The notes: generated by a model from the letters alone, not told the origin. Positions 27,040-37,164 are shown, counted from the first letter of the stretch. The stretch is DNA of 64,000 nucleotides from Pseudomonas sp. H1h (GCF_000633255.1 NZ_AYMJ01000002.1:173509-237508); one strand, 5' to 3'. Numbers and translations are program-made.

Positions 27040-27110
27040 TTCGCGAGCAAGCCCGCTCCCACAAGGGGTCTGATTTACACCATGGATTCCCTGTGGGCTT
27101 GATCGCGAAG
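27040..27110. repeat. REP element with a decayed partner
   Basis: One intact REP arm (TTCGCGAGCAAGCCCGCTCC, 27040-27063) faces a degraded arm (CTGTGGGCTTGATCGCGAAG, 27091-27110) that has lost part of the stem. Between the methyltransferase and MpaB genes. Confidence 0.75.
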
Positions 27111-27114
27111 CTTT

Positions 27115-27987
27115 TCAGGTCAGCAGTCCCATCCGGCGTTTGGCGCGCTGCACCGAACCGTTACGCATCGCCCAGCGCAGCATCGGCGCACTGCGCTTGA
27201 CGCTGGCGCGAATCAACTGGCGTTGCAGCGAACTCTGCCGCACATCGAGCATTTCGCTGGCCCAGTCCGGCAGCAGGTCGATGCCGGCCTTCATCATCAG
27301 ATCACCAAACGGCCGCGCCAGCACACTCGGTGCCGGTGCGTCGAGCAGCAGGCGCAGGACTTCGCGGCTGCGTTCGTCGCACAACAACTGCGGGCGCATG
27401 CGTTGCAGATAATCGGCCACCGCTTGCCGTGATTTCGGTACGTCCCGCGCGCCCAGTTGCTCCGCGACCACGGCGATTTCCGTGTAGTAACGATCCTGAT
27501 CCGCCAGCGACAGCTGTGGATTGCGGTAACGCAAATGCGCAGCGAGGAAGTTACTGACCTCCGCCACATGCACCCAGGTCAGCAGGTCCGGATCGCTGGC
27601 CGCATAGGGTCGGCCATCCGGCGCGGTGCCGACTACTTGCAGGTGAATGGTGCGCACCTTTTCGATCAACCATTCAGCGTCGCGGCGCGAGCCGAAGGTA
27701 GTGCCGGAAACAAACTGGCTGGTGCGGCGCAAGCGTCCGAGCATGTCCTGACGAAAATTCGAATGGTCCCAGACCCCGGCCAGCGCCAGCGGATGCAGGG
27801 CTTGCAGCAACAAGGCGCTGATGCCGCCGATCAGCATGCTGCTGAAGTCGCCATGCACCTGCCAACTGATCGAGTCGGGGCCGAACAGGCCCGGATCGCC
27901 TTTGGGGTTTTCCAGATCGAGTTGACCGAGGGACAGACCGGTCAGGCTCATGAGTTGGTTTTCGATACGGCTGCGGATGAATTCCAT
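27115..27987 (-). CDS. Oxygenase MpaB family protein (DUF2236)
   Basis: A 290-residue protein of the DUF2236/MpaB group, which includes heme-type oxygenases such as latex-clearing protein relatives. Typical elements: DFSSMLIGGISALLLQALHPLALAGVWDHSNF near residue 48, RTSQFVSGTTFGSRRDAEW and TWVHVAEVSNFLAAHLRY. Substrate unknown. It sits 51 bases after acsA on the same strand, perhaps co-transcribed. Confidence 0.8.
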   Translation of the reverse strand: MEFIRSRIENQLMSLTGLSLGQLDLENPKGDPGLFGPDSISWQVHGDFSSMLIGGISALLLQALHPLALAGVWDHSNFRQDMLGRLRRTSQFVSGTTFGSRRDAEWLIEKVRTIHLQVVGTAPDGRPYAASDPDLLTWVHVAEVSNFLAAHLRYRNPQLSLADQDRYYTEIAVVAEQLGARDVPKSRQAVADYLQRMRPQLLCDERSREVLRLLLDAPAPSVLARPFGDLMMKAGIDLLPDWASEMLDVRQSSLQRQLIRASVKRSAPMLRWAMRNGSVQRAKRRMGLLT

Positions 27988-28038
27988 GACAACTCATTGG
28001 GGATGGATGGGCGCGGCCGGGTGACCGCGCCGGAGGCA

Positions 28039-29976
28039 TTACTGATTGAGGCGCTTGTCGATCAAACCCTGCACCACGCTCGGGTCGGCCAGGGTCGAGG
28101 TGTCGCCCAGGCTGTCGAGTTCGTTGCAGGCGATCTTGCGCAGAATGCGCCGCATGATCTTGCCTGAACGGGTTTTCGGCAAGGCCGGCGCCCATTGGAT
28201 CAGGTCTGGCTTTGCGAAGCTGCCGATCTCCTTGCTGACGTGGGCCAGCAGTTCTTTCTTCAGCTCGTCACTCGGCTCCGCACCGTTCATGGGCGTGACG
28301 AAGGCGTAGATGCCCTGGCCTTTGACGTCGTGCGGATAACCGACCACGGCAGCCTCGGCGATGCTGTCGTGCAGCACCAGCGCGCTTTCCACTTCGGCGG
28401 TGCCGATGCGGTGGCCGGAGACGTTGATCACGTCGTCGATGCGCCCGGTGATCCAGTAATCGCCGTCCTCATCGCGGCGTGCGCCGTCGCCGGTGAAGTA
28501 GTAACCGGGGTAGGGTTTGAAGTAGGTATCGACCATGCGCTGCGGGTCGCCGTAAACGCTGCGGATCTGTGCCGGCCAGCTGGATTTGATCGCCAGCACG
28601 CCGCTGCCGGCGCCTTTGATTTCCTTGCCGTGCTCGTCGAGCAGCACCGGTTGAACGCCGAACATCGGTTGCGTGGCGCAGCCCGGCTTGATCCGTTGCG
28701 CGCTGACCAGTGGGCTGAGCATGATGCCGCCGGTTTCGGTCTGCCACCACGTATCGACAATCGGGCAGCGTTGTTCGCCGACCACGTTGAAATACCATTC
28801 CCACGCTTCCGGGTTGATTGGCTCACCGACACTGCCGAGCAGTCTGAGGCTATGCCGCGAAGTTTCCTGCAGCGGCCCGGAGCCTTCACGCATCAACGCG
28901 CGCAGGGCCGTCGGTGCGGTGTAGAAAATGTTGACGTGGTGTTTGTCGATCACCTGCCAGAAACGCGAAGTGCTCGGGTAGCTCGGCACGCCTTCGAAAA
29001 TCAGTGTGGTCGCACCATTGGCCAGCGGGCCATAGACAATGTAGCTGTGCCCCGTGACCCAGCCGACGTCAGCGGTGCACCAGAACACTTCGCCATCGCG
29101 GTAGTCGAGCACGTATTTGAAGGTCATCGCCGCTTGCAGCAGGTAGCCGCCGGTGGTGTGCAACACGCCTTTGGGTTTGCCGGTGCTGCCGGAGGTGTAG
29201 AGGATGAACAGTGGATCTTCGGCGTCCATCGGCTCCGGTGGGCAGTCATCGCTGACATCGCGCACAGCCTGGTGATACCAGAGGTCGCGACCTTCAACCC
29301 AGTCGACCTTGCCTTGCGTGCGCTCGACCACCACCACCGTGCTGACGTCCGGGCAACTCTGCAGGGCCTTGTCGACGTTCTGCTTGAGCGGCACGAACTT
29401 GCCGCCGCGCACCCCTTCATCGGCGGTGATCACCGTGCGGCAATCGGCGTCGAGTATGCGGTCGCGCAACGAGTCAGGGGAGAAGCCGCCGAACACCACC
29501 GAATGAATCGCGCCGATCCTCGCGCAGGCGAGCATGGCGTAAGCGGCTTCGGGGATCATCGGCATGTAGATGCACACCCGGTCGCCCTTTTTAACACCAC
29601 GGCTTTTCAGCACGTTGGCCAGGCGACAGACATGATGATGGAGTTTTTTGTAGGTGATCTGCGCCGATTCGGCCGGGTCGTCACCTTCCCACAGAATGGC
29701 CGTCTGCTCGCCGCGCTGCGCCAGGTGGCGGTCGATGCAGTTGTAGCTGACGTTGAGTTGCGCTCCGGCAAACCAGGAGGCCTCACCGGTTTTCAGGTCG
29801 TAGCGCTGGACGGTCTGCCAGGGTGTGCTCCAGTCGAGAAAGCGTGTGGCTTGCTCGGCCCAGAAGGCGCTGGGGTGTTCAATGGATTCGCGGTACAGGC
29901 GTTTGTAATCGTCCTGACTCAACTGGGCAGCCCGGCGGACGGCATCGGCTTTGGGGAACGTGCTGATATCGAACAT
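28039..29976 (-). CDS. acsA: AcsA, acetyl-CoA synthetase
   Basis: A 645-residue adenylate-forming enzyme making acetyl-CoA from acetate, ATP and CoA. Motifs: [12 protein letters not shown] (AMP binding), [21 protein letters not shown] and the C-terminal [11 protein letters not shown] with Lys606, the residue that protein acetylases modify to switch the enzyme off. Ribosome-binding site AAGGAAC overlaps a CA motif for Hfq/Crc, so translation is likely under catabolite repression. Confidence 0.95.
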   Translation of the reverse strand: MFDISTFPKADAVRRAAQLSQDDYKRLYRESIEHPSAFWAEQATRFLDWSTPWQTVQRYDLKTGEASWFAGAQLNVSYNCIDRHLAQRGEQTAILWEGDDPAESAQITYKKLHHHVCRLANVLKSRGVKKGDRVCIYMPMIPEAAYAMLACARIGAIHSVVFGGFSPDSLRDRILDADCRTVITADEGVRGGKFVPLKQNVDKALQSCPDVSTVVVVERTQGKVDWVEGRDLWYHQAVRDVSDDCPPEPMDAEDPLFILYTSGSTGKPKGVLHTTGGYLLQAAMTFKYVLDYRDGEVFWCTADVGWVTGHSYIVYGPLANGATTLIFEGVPSYPSTSRFWQVIDKHHVNIFYTAPTALRALMREGSGPLQETSRHSLRLLGSVGEPINPEAWEWYFNVVGEQRCPIVDTWWQTETGGIMLSPLVSAQRIKPGCATQPMFGVQPVLLDEHGKEIKGAGSGVLAIKSSWPAQIRSVYGDPQRMVDTYFKPYPGYYFTGDGARRDEDGDYWITGRIDDVINVSGHRIGTAEVESALVLHDSIAEAAVVGYPHDVKGQGIYAFVTPMNGAEPSDELKKELLAHVSKEIGSFAKPDLIQWAPALPKTRSGKIMRRILRKIACNELDSLGDTSTLADPSVVQGLIDKRLNQ

Positions 29977-29985
29977 GACGGTTCC

Positions 29986-29996
29986 TTATTCTTGTT
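29986..29996 (-). promoter_or_regulatory. CA motif (Hfq/Crc site) at the acsA ribosome-binding site
   Basis: On the minus strand the leader reads AACAAGAATAA then GGAACCGTC-ATG. AACAAGAATAA fits the AAnAAnAAnAA pattern bound by Hfq with Crc and sits 10-20 bases before the start, touching the Shine-Dalgarno. Confidence 0.6.
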
Positions 29997-30056
29997 GTGC
30001 GACAAGGATAAAGATGCGCCGAGAGCACCACAGGTTCAAGTCATCCCCAAAACAAC

Positions 30057-30148
30057 TGTGGGAGCGAGCCTGCTCGCGAATGCGCAGTGTCAGTCAACAA
30101 AGATGCTGAATGACAAACCGCATTCGCGAGCAGGCTCGCTCCCACAGT
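30057..30148. repeat. REPIN between pgi and acsA
   Basis: Facing REP arms GTGGGAGCGAGCCTGCTCGC and GCGAGCAGGCTCGCTCCCAC with ATGCG/CGCAT pairing next to them and a loop of about 40 bases, in the gap upstream of acsA and downstream of pgi. Confidence 0.88.
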
Positions 30149-30190
30149 GGAGAAGTGTTGCCCGCAGGATCTGTGGGCAACCCAGTCAAA

Positions 30191-31855
30191 TCAACCGCGG
30201 TGACGACCGCGGAAGTAGTTGATCAGGCCTTGGGTGGAGGCATCGTCAGCGATGGTTTCATCGCTGCCGACCAGACGGTTGTAAACGCCTTTGCCCAGTT
30301 CCTTGCCCAGTTCCACGCCCCACTGGTCAAAGGCGTTGATGCCCCAGACCACGCTCTGTACAAAGACTTTGTGTTCGTACATGGCAACCAGTGCGCCGAG
30401 ACGACGCGGGCTGATGCGTTCGACCACAATGGTGTTGCTCGGACGGTTGCCCGGGATCACCTTGTGCGGTGCGAGTTTGTGCACCTGTTCTTCGCTCATG
30501 CCCTTGTCACGCAGTTCAGCCTCTGCTTCCGGCAGCGTCTTGCCGAGCATCAGCGCCTGGCTCTGCGACAGGCAGTTGGCGTACAGCCACTGATGGTGGT
30601 CGGATACCGGGTTGAAGCTGACGATCGGCACGATGAAGTCGGCCGGAATCAGTTGGGTGCCCTGGTGCAGCAACTGGTGGTAGGCGTGCTGACCGTTGCA
30701 GCCGACGCCACCCCAGATCACCGGGCCGGTATCGGTTGACACCGAGGTGCCGTCCTGACGCACGCTCTTGCCGTTGGATTCCATGTCCAGCTGTTGCAAG
30801 TGCTTGGTGATGTTGCGCAGGTAGTGGTCGTACGGCAGGATCGCGTGGCTTTGCGCGCCCCAGAAGTTGCCGTACCAGACGCCGAGCAGGGCCAGCAGCA
30901 CCGGCATGTTCTGTTCGAACGGCGCGCTCTGGAAGTGCTGGTCCATGGTGTAGGCACCGGACAGCAGTTCCTTGAAGTTGGACATGCCGATGGCCAGGGC
31001 AATCGGCAGGCCAATGGCCGACCACAGCGAGTAACGACCGCCGACCCAGTCCCACATCGGGAAGATGTTTTCTTCACGGATGCCGAAGGCCACGGCTGCC
31101 GCGTTGTTGCTCGATACGGCGATGAAGTGGCGATACAGCTCGGCTTCCGAGCCACCCTGAGCCAGGTACCAGGCGCGGGCGGCCTGAGCGTTTTTCAGGG
31201 TTTCGAGGGTGTTGAACGACTTCGAAGACACGATGAACAGCGTGGTCTCGGCGCGCAGCTTTTGCGTCAGTTCATGGAACTCACTGCCGTCGATGTTCGC
31301 CAGGTAGTGGCAGCGCACGCCTTTCTGCGCGTAGGACAGCAGCGCTTCGGAGACCAGTTCCGGGCCGAGGAACGAGCCACCGATGCCGATGTTCACCACG
31401 TCGGTGATCGGCTTCTCGGTGTAACCGCGCCACAGGCCATCGTGGATGCGGCCAACCAGATCAGTAATCTGGTTCAGCACCTTGTGCACTTCGGGCATCA
31501 CGTTGACGCCGTTGACCGACAGCTTGTCGCCCACCGGGCGGCGCAGGGCGGTGTGCAGGGCCGGACGGCCTTCGGAAGCGTTGACGATCTCGCCGTCGAA
31601 CAGCGCTTTGATCGCGCCTTTCAAATCGACTTCATTGGCCAGACTCACCAGCAGATTGCGGGTCTGGGCGTTGATCAGATTCTTCGAATAATCGAGAAAC
31701 AGTCCGCAGCTGCTGAGCGTGAATTGATTGAAGCGCTGCGGATCGGCGTTGAAGGCTTCGCGCATGCTGAAATCCTGCATGGCTTGGCGGTGATCTTTCA
31801 ACGCTTGCCAGGCAGGCAGAGCGGTAACGTCGTGAGGAGTGCGGTAGTACGCCAT
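30191..31855 (-). CDS. pgi: Pgi, glucose-6-phosphate isomerase
   Basis: A 554-residue cytoplasmic isomerase of glucose-6-P and fructose-6-P, in pseudomonads mainly serving gluconeogenesis and the Entner-Doudoroff cycle. Motifs: [58 protein letters not shown] segment ([14 protein letters not shown]). ATG at 31855 ([10 protein letters not shown]) is chosen; a longer frame upstream is not Pgi-like. The 230 bases to panD show no gene. Confidence 0.95.
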   Translation of the reverse strand: MAYYRTPHDVTALPAWQALKDHRQAMQDFSMREAFNADPQRFNQFTLSSCGLFLDYSKNLINAQTRNLLVSLANEVDLKGAIKALFDGEIVNASEGRPALHTALRRPVGDKLSVNGVNVMPEVHKVLNQITDLVGRIHDGLWRGYTEKPITDVVNIGIGGSFLGPELVSEALLSYAQKGVRCHYLANIDGSEFHELTQKLRAETTLFIVSSKSFNTLETLKNAQAARAWYLAQGGSEAELYRHFIAVSSNNAAAVAFGIREENIFPMWDWVGGRYSLWSAIGLPIALAIGMSNFKELLSGAYTMDQHFQSAPFEQNMPVLLALLGVWYGNFWGAQSHAILPYDHYLRNITKHLQQLDMESNGKSVRQDGTSVSTDTGPVIWGGVGCNGQHAYHQLLHQGTQLIPADFIVPIVSFNPVSDHHQWLYANCLSQSQALMLGKTLPEAEAELRDKGMSEEQVHKLAPHKVIPGNRPSNTIVVERISPRRLGALVAMYEHKVFVQSVVWGINAFDQWGVELGKELGKGVYNRLVGSDETIADDASTQGLINYFRGRHRG

Positions 31856-32085
31856 CGCTGCGGTTTTCCTTTTTACTTGAACGGCCTTTTGAACACAGAA
31901 CAGACCGATACGCCATGTTTGGGCGAGGGTCAAATGCGTCGACACGATTTTTCGACGCAGGGCGAATACAGTAAACCTCGTGCTGCGATCTGTCTTGACT
32001 TCTTCTGACCTGTTCCCTGTACTTTTTTAACATCGATACCGGGAACAAGCCGACCAACGGAGGGGGAGTGACGCGTCGAAGCGGC

Positions 32086-32466
32086 TCAGGCCACCTGAAC
32101 CGGAATGGCGTTGCTGGTGTGGCTCAGCTCATTGCCAGGGGCCATGTACAGCATGCGCGGCTTGAAATTCAGCAGTTGTTCTTCGCTGTAATGGGCGTAT
32201 GCGCAAATGATCACCCGGTCGCCGACCTTGGCCTTGTGCGCGGCTGCGCCGTTGACCGAAATCATCCGCGAACCTTCTTCACCACGAATGGCGTAGGTCG
32301 TGAAACGCTCGCCGTTGTCGATGTTGTAAATCTGGATCTGCTCGTATTCACGGATACCGGACAAGTCCAGCCACTCGCCATCGATGGCGCAGGAACCTTC
32401 GTAATCGAGTACCGCATGGGTGACTTCGGCGCGGTGCAGCTTGGCCTTGAGCATGATGGCGTGCAT
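32086..32466 (-). CDS. panD: PanD, aspartate 1-decarboxylase
   Basis: A 126-residue proenzyme that cuts itself between Gly24 and Ser25 (YEGSCAID) to create the pyruvoyl group that decarboxylates aspartate to beta-alanine. Conserved pieces include [25 protein letters not shown] and [20 protein letters not shown]. The open frame extends farther upstream through a REP element, but ATG at 32466 gives the canonical length. Third gene of panB-panC-panD. Confidence 0.95.
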   Translation of the reverse strand: MHAIMLKAKLHRAEVTHAVLDYEGSCAIDGEWLDLSGIREYEQIQIYNIDNGERFTTYAIRGEEGSRMISVNGAAAHKAKVGDRVIICAYAHYSEEQLLNFKPRMLYMAPGNELSHTSNAIPVQVA

Positions 32467-32557
32467 GAGGGATTTCCCGGGTTGGAATCGAACGGCGGGC
32501 AGTGTGCCCGAAGGCTTTGGGGGCGGCAATATGGTCTGTGTGGACACCAGAAACCAA

Positions 32558-32649
32558 TGTGGGAGCGGGCTTGCTCGCGAAGGTGGTGTGTCAGTCAACG
32601 TATCTGCTGAATGACACACCACCTTCGCGAGCAAGCCCGCTCCCACAGG
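32558..32649. repeat. REPIN inside the pan operon, between panC and panD
   Basis: Facing arms GTGGGAGCGGGCTTGCTCGC and GCGAGCAAGCCCGCTCCCAC, flanked by complementary AAGGTGGTGTG/CACACCACCTT, giving a long hairpin in a panBCD transcript. Confidence 0.9.
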
Positions 32650-32664
32650 GGGATTGCGGTGTTT

Positions 32665-33525
32665 TTAAACCGGGGTGTCGAGATTCAGGTGCAGGTTGTC
32701 GATCAACCGCGTGGTGCCCAGGAACGCTGCCACCAGAATCACCAGATCGCGGTCTTCAGCCGTCGCCGGACGCAAGGTCAGGGCGTGGCGGATTTCCAGA
32801 TAATCCGGGCGCAGGCCAGCAGCTTCCAGCTGTTGCACCTGGGCTGCGATCAGCGCCGGGTAATCGCGCTCACCTTGCTTGATCGACTCGGCAATTGTGC
32901 TCAGGGTGCGATAGACCACCGGGGCCACGGCACGTTGCTGCTCGCTGAGGAAACCGTTGCGCGACGACAGCGCCAGGCCGTCGGCGGCACGTACGGTCGG
33001 CTCACCGATGATCTGGATCGGCATGTTCAGGTCATGCACCAGCGCACGGATGACGGCCAGTTGCTGGAAGTCTTTCTGGCCGAAAATCGCCAGGTCCGGC
33101 TGAACCATGTTGAACAGCTTGCTGACCACCGTCGCCACACCCTCGAAGTGCCCCGGACGGCTGGCACCGCACAGGCCTTCGGACAGTTGCGGGACGCTGA
33201 CTCGGGTCTGCCCGGCCATGCCGTCGGGGTACATCTCTTCAACAGTCGGGGCGAACAGCAAATGGCAGCCGGCCTGCAGCAGCTTTTCCTGATCTGCCGC
33301 CAGGGTGCGCGGGTATTTGTCGAGGTCCTCGCCAGCGCCGAACTGCAGCGGGTTGACGAAGATGCTCGCCACCACGAAGTCCACCCGTTGTGTGGCTTTG
33401 GCGATCAACGCAATGTGGCCGCTGTGCAGGTTGCCCATGGTCGGCACGAAGCCGATGCGCTTGCCTTCGCTGCGGGCGCGCGCCACGGCGGCACGCAGTT
33501 CGCGTACGGTCTTTACGGTGTTCAT
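32665..33525 (-). CDS. panC: PanC, pantothenate synthetase
   Basis: A 286-residue ligase joining pantoate and beta-alanine. Nucleotide-binding motif [39 protein letters not shown] and [15 protein letters not shown] are standard. ATG at 33525 overlaps the panB stop (ATGA), so translation is coupled. Confidence 0.96.
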   Translation of the reverse strand: MNTVKTVRELRAAVARARSEGKRIGFVPTMGNLHSGHIALIAKATQRVDFVVASIFVNPLQFGAGEDLDKYPRTLAADQEKLLQAGCHLLFAPTVEEMYPDGMAGQTRVSVPQLSEGLCGASRPGHFEGVATVVSKLFNMVQPDLAIFGQKDFQQLAVIRALVHDLNMPIQIIGEPTVRAADGLALSSRNGFLSEQQRAVAPVVYRTLSTIAESIKQGERDYPALIAAQVQQLEAAGLRPDYLEIRHALTLRPATAEDRDLVILVAAFLGTTRLIDNLHLNLDTPV

Positions 33526-34322
33526 GCAGAGAATCCGTGTTCGATGCCAGGGAAAGTAACGCCTTTGACTTCGTTGACGTAAGCCTTCAATGCGGACTGG
33601 ATGCTGTCCTGATCTTGCATGAAGTTCTTGACGAATTTCGGCACGCGGCCAGTGATCGAGAGGCCGAGCATGTCGTGCAATACCAATACCTGGCCGTCGG
33701 TATCGCTACCGGCGCCAATACCAATGACCGGAATTTTCACGGCCTGGCTGATTTCGGCGGCGAGTTCGCTCGGCACGCATTCGAGCAGCAACATGGAGGC
33801 GCCGGCCTGCTCCAGCGAGATTGCGTCGGCACGCATCTGCCGCGCCTGGTTCTCGTTGCGGCCCTGCACCTTATAGCCACCGAGAATGTTCACCGCTTGC
33901 GGAGTCAGGCCCATGTGCGCACAGACCGGCACACCGCGCTCGGCCAGCAGGCGGATCGACTCCGCCAGCCACAACTGACCTTCGACCTTGATCATGTGTG
34001 CGCCGGCCTGCATCAGCATGGCGCTGTTGGTCATGGTTTGTTCGAGGGTGGCGTTGGCCATGAATGGCAGGTCGGCCAGGATCAGGGCATCGGTGTTGCC
34101 GCGTTTGACGCAGGCGGTGTGGTAGGCCATTTCTGCGATGGTGACCGGCAGGGTGCTGTCGTGACCTTGCAGAACCATGCCGAGGGAGTCGCCCACCAGC
34201 AGCACTTCGACACCGGCCTCGTTGCAGGCGTGGGCGAAGGTCGCGTCATAGCAGGTCAGCATGGTGATCTTTTCACCTTTCTGCTTGAGGCTCTGGAGCG
34301 TGGTCAGGGTGATGGCTGGCAT
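33522..34322 (-). CDS. panB: PanB, 3-methyl-2-oxobutanoate hydroxymethyltransferase
   Basis: A 266-residue TIM-barrel enzyme forming ketopantoate from 2-oxoisovalerate and methylene-THF. Markers: [41 protein letters not shown] and [22 protein letters not shown]. First gene of the pan operon. Its substrate is also made by the valine pathway encoded by ilvIHC later in the window. Confidence 0.96.
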   Translation of the reverse strand: MPAITLTTLQSLKQKGEKITMLTCYDATFAHACNEAGVEVLLVGDSLGMVLQGHDSTLPVTIAEMAYHTACVKRGNTDALILADLPFMANATLEQTMTNSAMLMQAGAHMIKVEGQLWLAESIRLLAERGVPVCAHMGLTPQAVNILGGYKVQGRNENQARQMRADAISLEQAGASMLLLECVPSELAAEISQAVKIPVIGIGAGSDTDGQVLVLHDMLGLSITGRVPKFVKNFMQDQDSIQSALKAYVNEVKGVTFPGIEHGFSA

Positions 34323-34463
34323 GTAAAAAATCCTCGTTCAGGCGCTCTGGAAACTACTGCGAGTAACGCGCGTGATTCTTCGTCTACTCAGGCGCACGCT
34401 CTTTTGTCGTGCTTATAAGGCCTGGATTGCGCCCGTATGTGCCGGGTTGGCGGCAGCGGGACG

Positions 34464-34495
34464 CCTATAGTCGTGAGGAGACCTCAGGAAGTCAA
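34464..34495 (-). promoter_or_regulatory. Possible sigma-70 promoter of panBCD
   Basis: On the minus strand TTGACT (34495-34490) is followed after 18 bases by ACTATA (34471-34466). It lies about 145 bases before panB, after the folK terminator, so panB would have its own promoter. Confidence 0.4.
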
Positions 34496-34502
34496 TTGTG
34501 TG

Positions 34503-34542
34503 TGTTACCGCATTGTTACGAGGAGAGTGTTACCGGCGTTAC
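34503..34542 (-). promoter_or_regulatory. Array of four GTAAC direct repeats upstream of the panB promoter
   Basis: On the plus strand TGTTAC occurs at 34503, 34514 and 34528 and CGTTAC at 34537 (minus strand: four GTAAC in the same direction). The array ends eight bases before the proposed -35. Nothing else is seen in 34323-34610. Confidence 0.4.
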
Positions 34543-34607
34543 TGATGCGATTCAGCGGAGCGCCGGGCCTGATTTGGCGATTTTTTGTCCGACAATATTC
34601 TGAATGT

Positions 34608-34650
34608 GGAGCCGCCCCCTGCAGAAGTGAGCCTGCAGGGGGGCGGATTT
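34608..34650 (-). terminator. Hairpin after folK
   Basis: Stem CCGCCCCCTGCAG/CTGCAGGGGGGCGG (34611-34646) with one bulge, four bases after the folK stop; the T-run is poor, so it may act as a 3' protecting hairpin. Confidence 0.6.
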
Positions 34651-34653
34651 GCG

Positions 34654-35139
34654 TCAGGCGTCAGCGAGGCGTTCGAGGCCAACGAACGGGCAGGCGGCGA
34701 GCAAGTCAGCGAGCGCGCGGCCATCGGCCAGGCGCAGGTCCTCGGGAGCCAGTTCAGCCAGCGGATAGAGCACGAACGCGCGTTCCTGAATCTGATAGTG
34801 CGGGACTTTCAGCCTCGGCACATCGATCAGATGATCACCGAACAGCAGGATATCCAGATCCAGTGTGCGCGGGCCCCAGCGCTCCAGGCGCTCGCGACCC
34901 TGATCGTTTTCGATGGCTTGCAGCGCATCGAGCAGGTCCAGCGGCGCGAGGTCGCTGTCGAGGGCCGCGACCGCGTTGGTGTAACGCGGTTGTCCCGGCA
35001 GCAGTGAATCGCTCTGATAGAACGCCGAGACTCCGGCGAGGGTGGTCTGCGGCAATTGCCCCAGCGCGTTGAGCGCGCTGCGCAACTGTTCGGCCGGGTC
35101 AGCGAGATTGCTGCCCAGGCCAATATAGATGCGTTCCAT
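34654..35139 (-). CDS. folK: FolK, hydroxymethyl-dihydropterin pyrophosphokinase
   Basis: A 161-residue folate pathway enzyme transferring pyrophosphate from ATP to 6-hydroxymethyl-dihydropterin. Markers: IYIGLGSNLADP, YQSDSL...YTNAVAAL, and RWGPRTLDLDILLFGD which carries the two metal-binding Asp. It begins three bases after pcnB ends, so the two are one operon. Confidence 0.95.
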   Translation of the reverse strand: MERIYIGLGSNLADPAEQLRSALNALGQLPQTTLAGVSAFYQSDSLLPGQPRYTNAVAALDSDLAPLDLLDALQAIENDQGRERLERWGPRTLDLDILLFGDHLIDVPRLKVPHYQIQERAFVLYPLAELAPEDLRLADGRALADLLAACPFVGLERLADA

Positions 35140-35142
35140 GCC

Positions 35143-36543
35143 TTATTCGCCCGATGCGCTCGGAGCCCCGGCGCGTTTGCGCTTGGAGCCGCTGCTGCGG
35201 CGACGTTTGCGCGGCGCACCGCTGGCGTCATCACCTTTGCCGCTGAGGTCGCGGATCATATCGCGACGTTCGCTGTCGTTGGCATCCTGATAGTCGGTCC
35301 ACCATTCGCCCAGGCCATCGGTCTGCTCGCCGGCGCTTTCACGCAACAGCAGGAAATCGTAGCCGGCGCGGAAGCGCGGGTTGTCCAGCAGCAGGTCGGC
35401 ACGTTTGCCGCTGCGCCGTGGCAGGCGCTCCTGCATGTCCCAGATTTCGCGAATCGGCATGGTGAAACGTTTCGGAATCGCGATGCGCTGGCATTGTTCG
35501 GCGATCAACTCGTGGGCGCCTTCCTGCATCGCCGGAATCGGCGGCATGCCGCGCTCTTGCAGACGCAACACACGGGCCGGCAGGGCAGGCCACAGCAGTG
35601 CGGCAAACAGGAACGCCGGGGTTACCGGTTTGTTCTGCTTGATCCGCAGGTCGGTGTTGGTGAGCGCTTCGCTGATCAATGTGTGGGTGTATTCCGGGTT
35701 GTGTTCCAGCGCATCGGCACTGGCCGGGAACAGCGGGGCGAACAGTTGCAGATCGACCAGCATCTCGAAGGTGATCGCGCCGTGGCCGGAGAGGAACAGC
35801 TTGAGCACTTCTTCGAACAGACGGGCCGACGGGATCTCGCGCAGCATCGGCGCCAGTTCGCGGATCGGCTGCACGGTGTGCTTCTCGATGCCGAAATTGA
35901 GCTTGGCGGCGAAACGCACGGCACGCAGCATCCGTACCGGGTCTTCCTGGTAACGCTGCTTCGGATCGCCAATCAGGCGGATCAGGTGATTGCGGATGTC
36001 GTGTACGCCGTTGGCGTAGTCGAGAATGCGCTCGCTGACCGGATCGTAATACAGGGCGTTGATGGTGAAGTCGCGGCGTTGCGCGTCTTCTTCCAGCGTG
36101 CCGTAGACGTTGTCGCGCAGAATCCGTCCGCTCTCGTTGCGTGAAGACTGGTTGCTGTCTTCGTCGTCTTCGTTTTGCGGGTGATTGGCGCGGAAGGTCG
36201 CGACCTCGATGATTTCGCGACCAAAATGGATATGCACCAGTTTGAAGCGGCGACCGATGATCCGCGCATTGCGGAATTCGGCCCGGACTTGCTCGGGGGT
36301 GGCACTGGTGGCGACGTCGAAATCCTTGGGCGTGATGCCCAGGAGCATGTCTCGCACGCAACCGCCGACCAGATAAGCCTGGTAACCGGCACCTTGCAGG
36401 CGTTCGACGATATTCACCGCGTAGCGGCTGAATTGCGTTTTCTGCAGCGAATGTTGACCGCTGTTGAGCACTTCAGGGGTGCTGCGGATGTGTTGCGTAC
36501 GACGCACGGGAGTTCGGAATGACTGGAACAGCTTCTTCAGCAT
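35143..36543 (-). CDS. pcnB: PcnB, poly(A) polymerase I
   Basis: A 466-residue nucleotidyltransferase adding A-tails to RNA 3' ends and promoting decay. Catalytic core AYLVGGCVRDMLLGITPKDFDVATSATP (DxD), RRDFTINALYYDP and RYQEDPVRMLRAVRFAAKL; a basic tail (RKRRRSSGSKRKRAG) at the C-terminus. ATG at 36543 (MLKKLFQSF) is chosen over an upstream start. Follows crcZ as in other pseudomonads. Confidence 0.95.
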   Translation of the reverse strand: MLKKLFQSFRTPVRRTQHIRSTPEVLNSGQHSLQKTQFSRYAVNIVERLQGAGYQAYLVGGCVRDMLLGITPKDFDVATSATPEQVRAEFRNARIIGRRFKLVHIHFGREIIEVATFRANHPQNEDDEDSNQSSRNESGRILRDNVYGTLEEDAQRRDFTINALYYDPVSERILDYANGVHDIRNHLIRLIGDPKQRYQEDPVRMLRAVRFAAKLNFGIEKHTVQPIRELAPMLREIPSARLFEEVLKLFLSGHGAITFEMLVDLQLFAPLFPASADALEHNPEYTHTLISEALTNTDLRIKQNKPVTPAFLFAALLWPALPARVLRLQERGMPPIPAMQEGAHELIAEQCQRIAIPKRFTMPIREIWDMQERLPRRSGKRADLLLDNPRFRAGYDFLLLRESAGEQTDGLGEWWTDYQDANDSERRDMIRDLSGKGDDASGAPRKRRRSSGSKRKRAGAPSASGE

Positions 36544-36709
36544 GGGATGCACTGTTTGAAGGAATGTTCGGCCATACCAAAGAATGACCGCATGATGGGC
36601 GCAGATTCTAGCATTTAGTCGGGGGATGGTGTAGGACACAGCCGTTTTACGCTGGAAGCCGCAGGCTACAGGCTTCGAACTCGATAAACGCGGGGGATTT
36701 TGCCGGTAG

Positions 36710-37080
36710 GGAGAAACTACAAGGGGAGCCGAAGCTCCCCAAGAAGTAGTTGCGTGCTCTTTTTATTATTGATTCGGGCTTTTTGTTTTTGTTGAGTGCC
36801 CTCGCCACGAAGCGTTTCCTTCGTGACCCTCCCAATCGGGAGCCAAGAGCAAACGGATTGCTTTGGTCGCTGAATTGCAGTGATCTTTCGATCCAACCAG
36901 TACAGGCTCTGTCTTAGGACAGTTTTTGTTGTTCTCGGCCTGGTCGTGGGGCTAGCCCCAAATACAACGCCTCTCCAAAAGAATCAGTTAGCTGCGCCTC
37001 TCGCCGTCTTGTTTTTATTGTGCGTGAGTCGATTCGTCTTATTTTTATTGTCTTGTGCATTGCTTGTTATTGTTCTTGTA
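36710..37080 (-). ncRNA. crcZ: CrcZ, small RNA that sequesters Hfq/Crc
   Basis: The cbrB-pcnB gap holds no real gene but a run of A-rich CA motifs on the minus strand: AACAATAACAA near the 5' end, AATAAAAATAAG, AATAAAAACAAG, AACAACAAAAAC, AACAAAAACAAAAAG and AATAATAA. This position and content are those of CrcZ, which titrates Hfq/Crc and relieves catabolite repression. The start (about 37080) is inferred from the sigma-54 promoter at 37091-37106; the end from the hairpin at 36715-36751 (AACTAC...GGGGAGC-TTCG-GCTCCCC...GTAGTT). Length of about 370 bases agrees with P. putida CrcZ. Confidence 0.88.
36715..36751 (-). terminator. Terminator hairpin of CrcZ
   Basis: GGGGAGC-TTCG-GCTCCCC (tetraloop) extended by AACTAC/GTAGTT, followed on the minus strand by TTCTCCC. 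Confidence 0.75.
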
Positions 37081-37090
37081 CCAAACATAT

Positions 37091-37106
37091 AGCAGGTGCC
37101 GTGCCA
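37091..37106 (-). promoter_or_regulatory. Sigma-54 promoter of crcZ
   Basis: Minus strand TGGCACGGCACCTGCT matches TGGCACG-N4-TTGCW at all but one fixed position. Confidence 0.85.
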
Positions 37107-37164
37107 ACTTTTGTGAAGCCCAATAAAACAAGGGGTTAGGTCGGTATAACCGTTTTCCAAGGAC

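Noticed and set aside
28195..30222. 675-codon plus-strand ORF opposite acsA
   Set aside because: Mirror frame of a GC-rich gene; acsA on the other strand has all catalytic motifs. The same holds for long antisense frames opposite clpB, cbrA, ilvI and the kinase fusion.
36647..36835. 62-codon ORF on the minus strand in the same gap
   Set aside because: It lies within CrcZ and its terminator hairpin and has no ribosome-binding site or family resemblance.
36880..37092. 70-codon hydrophobic ORF on the plus strand between cbrB and pcnB
   Set aside because: It is antisense to CrcZ; its Leu/Val/Phe-rich protein is a by-product of the T-rich complement of the CA motifs.
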